Below are positions 63,995-64,000 of a stretch of DNA of 64,000 bases, piece by piece (position 1 is the first letter of the stretch; every line of letters begins with the position of its first letter). Position numbers and translations under genes: made by a program. The notes below the pieces were generated by a model, which saw only the letters and a program-made list of their open reading frames with translations, was not told where the DNA came from and searched no databases. The stretch is from Macrostomum hystrix (lineage: Eukaryota > Platyhelminthes > Macrostomidae): NCBI GenBank assembly GCA_950097015.1, contig CATNEN010000024.1, positions 3,353,501 through 3,417,500 on the forward strand, given 5' to 3'.

Positions 63995-64000
63995 TACGTC

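Overview
The window is nuclear DNA of a protostome animal: it has spliced genes with GT-AG introns, metazoan-only families (tensin, RNF11, a rhodopsin-type neuropeptide receptor), poly(A) signals, tRNA-derived SINEs and a decayed LINE. Roughly a third of the 64 kb is tandem minisatellite. A flatworm or other lophotrochozoan fits best, but the sequence does not settle the species. There are no prokaryotic operons, rRNA genes or intact tRNA genes. Layout: (1) 1-7.2 kb is almost all minisatellite (24-, 41-, 23-, 24- and 20-bp units) with no gene I can support. (2) About 9.1-30.2 kb, plus strand, is a complete tensin-like gene. I could follow it through 16 well-supported exons plus one optional exon; every junction keeps the reading frame. 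It runs poly-Gln N-terminus, PTP-like domain with an intact C-X5-R loop, C2, a long Gln/Ala/Ser-rich linker, SH2, PTB, then stop and AATAAA. Its introns carry minisatellites, a SINE and a dead LINE reverse transcriptase. (3) 30.2-47 kb has no gene I can defend: an AT-rich duplication, a promoter/LTR-like module on the minus strand, SINEs and several large arrays, one with a ~388-bp higher-order period. (4) 47.2-49.4 kb, plus strand, is a two-exon class A GPCR of the myosuppressin/FMRFamide (DMSR-like) type whose intron holds a SINE split by another repeat. (5) 49.4-55.5 kb is arrays and SINE fragments. (6) 55.6-58.3 kb, minus strand, is a three-exon RNF11-like RING-H2 ubiquitin ligase. (7) 59.6-64.0 kb, plus strand and divergent from RNF11, is a DUF4419-family gene of eight or more exons, possibly running off the window. 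The four genes are not an operon and show no shared pathway. Tensin acts at integrin adhesions, RNF11 in ubiquitin signalling at membranes, the GPCR in neuropeptide signalling; DUF4419 has no known function. What ties the region together is architectural: many minisatellites begin within about 0-150 nt downstream of a 5' splice site, in three different genes. Exon boundaries were set by hand from splice consensus, reading phase and recalled family similarity; no search or RNA evidence was available.
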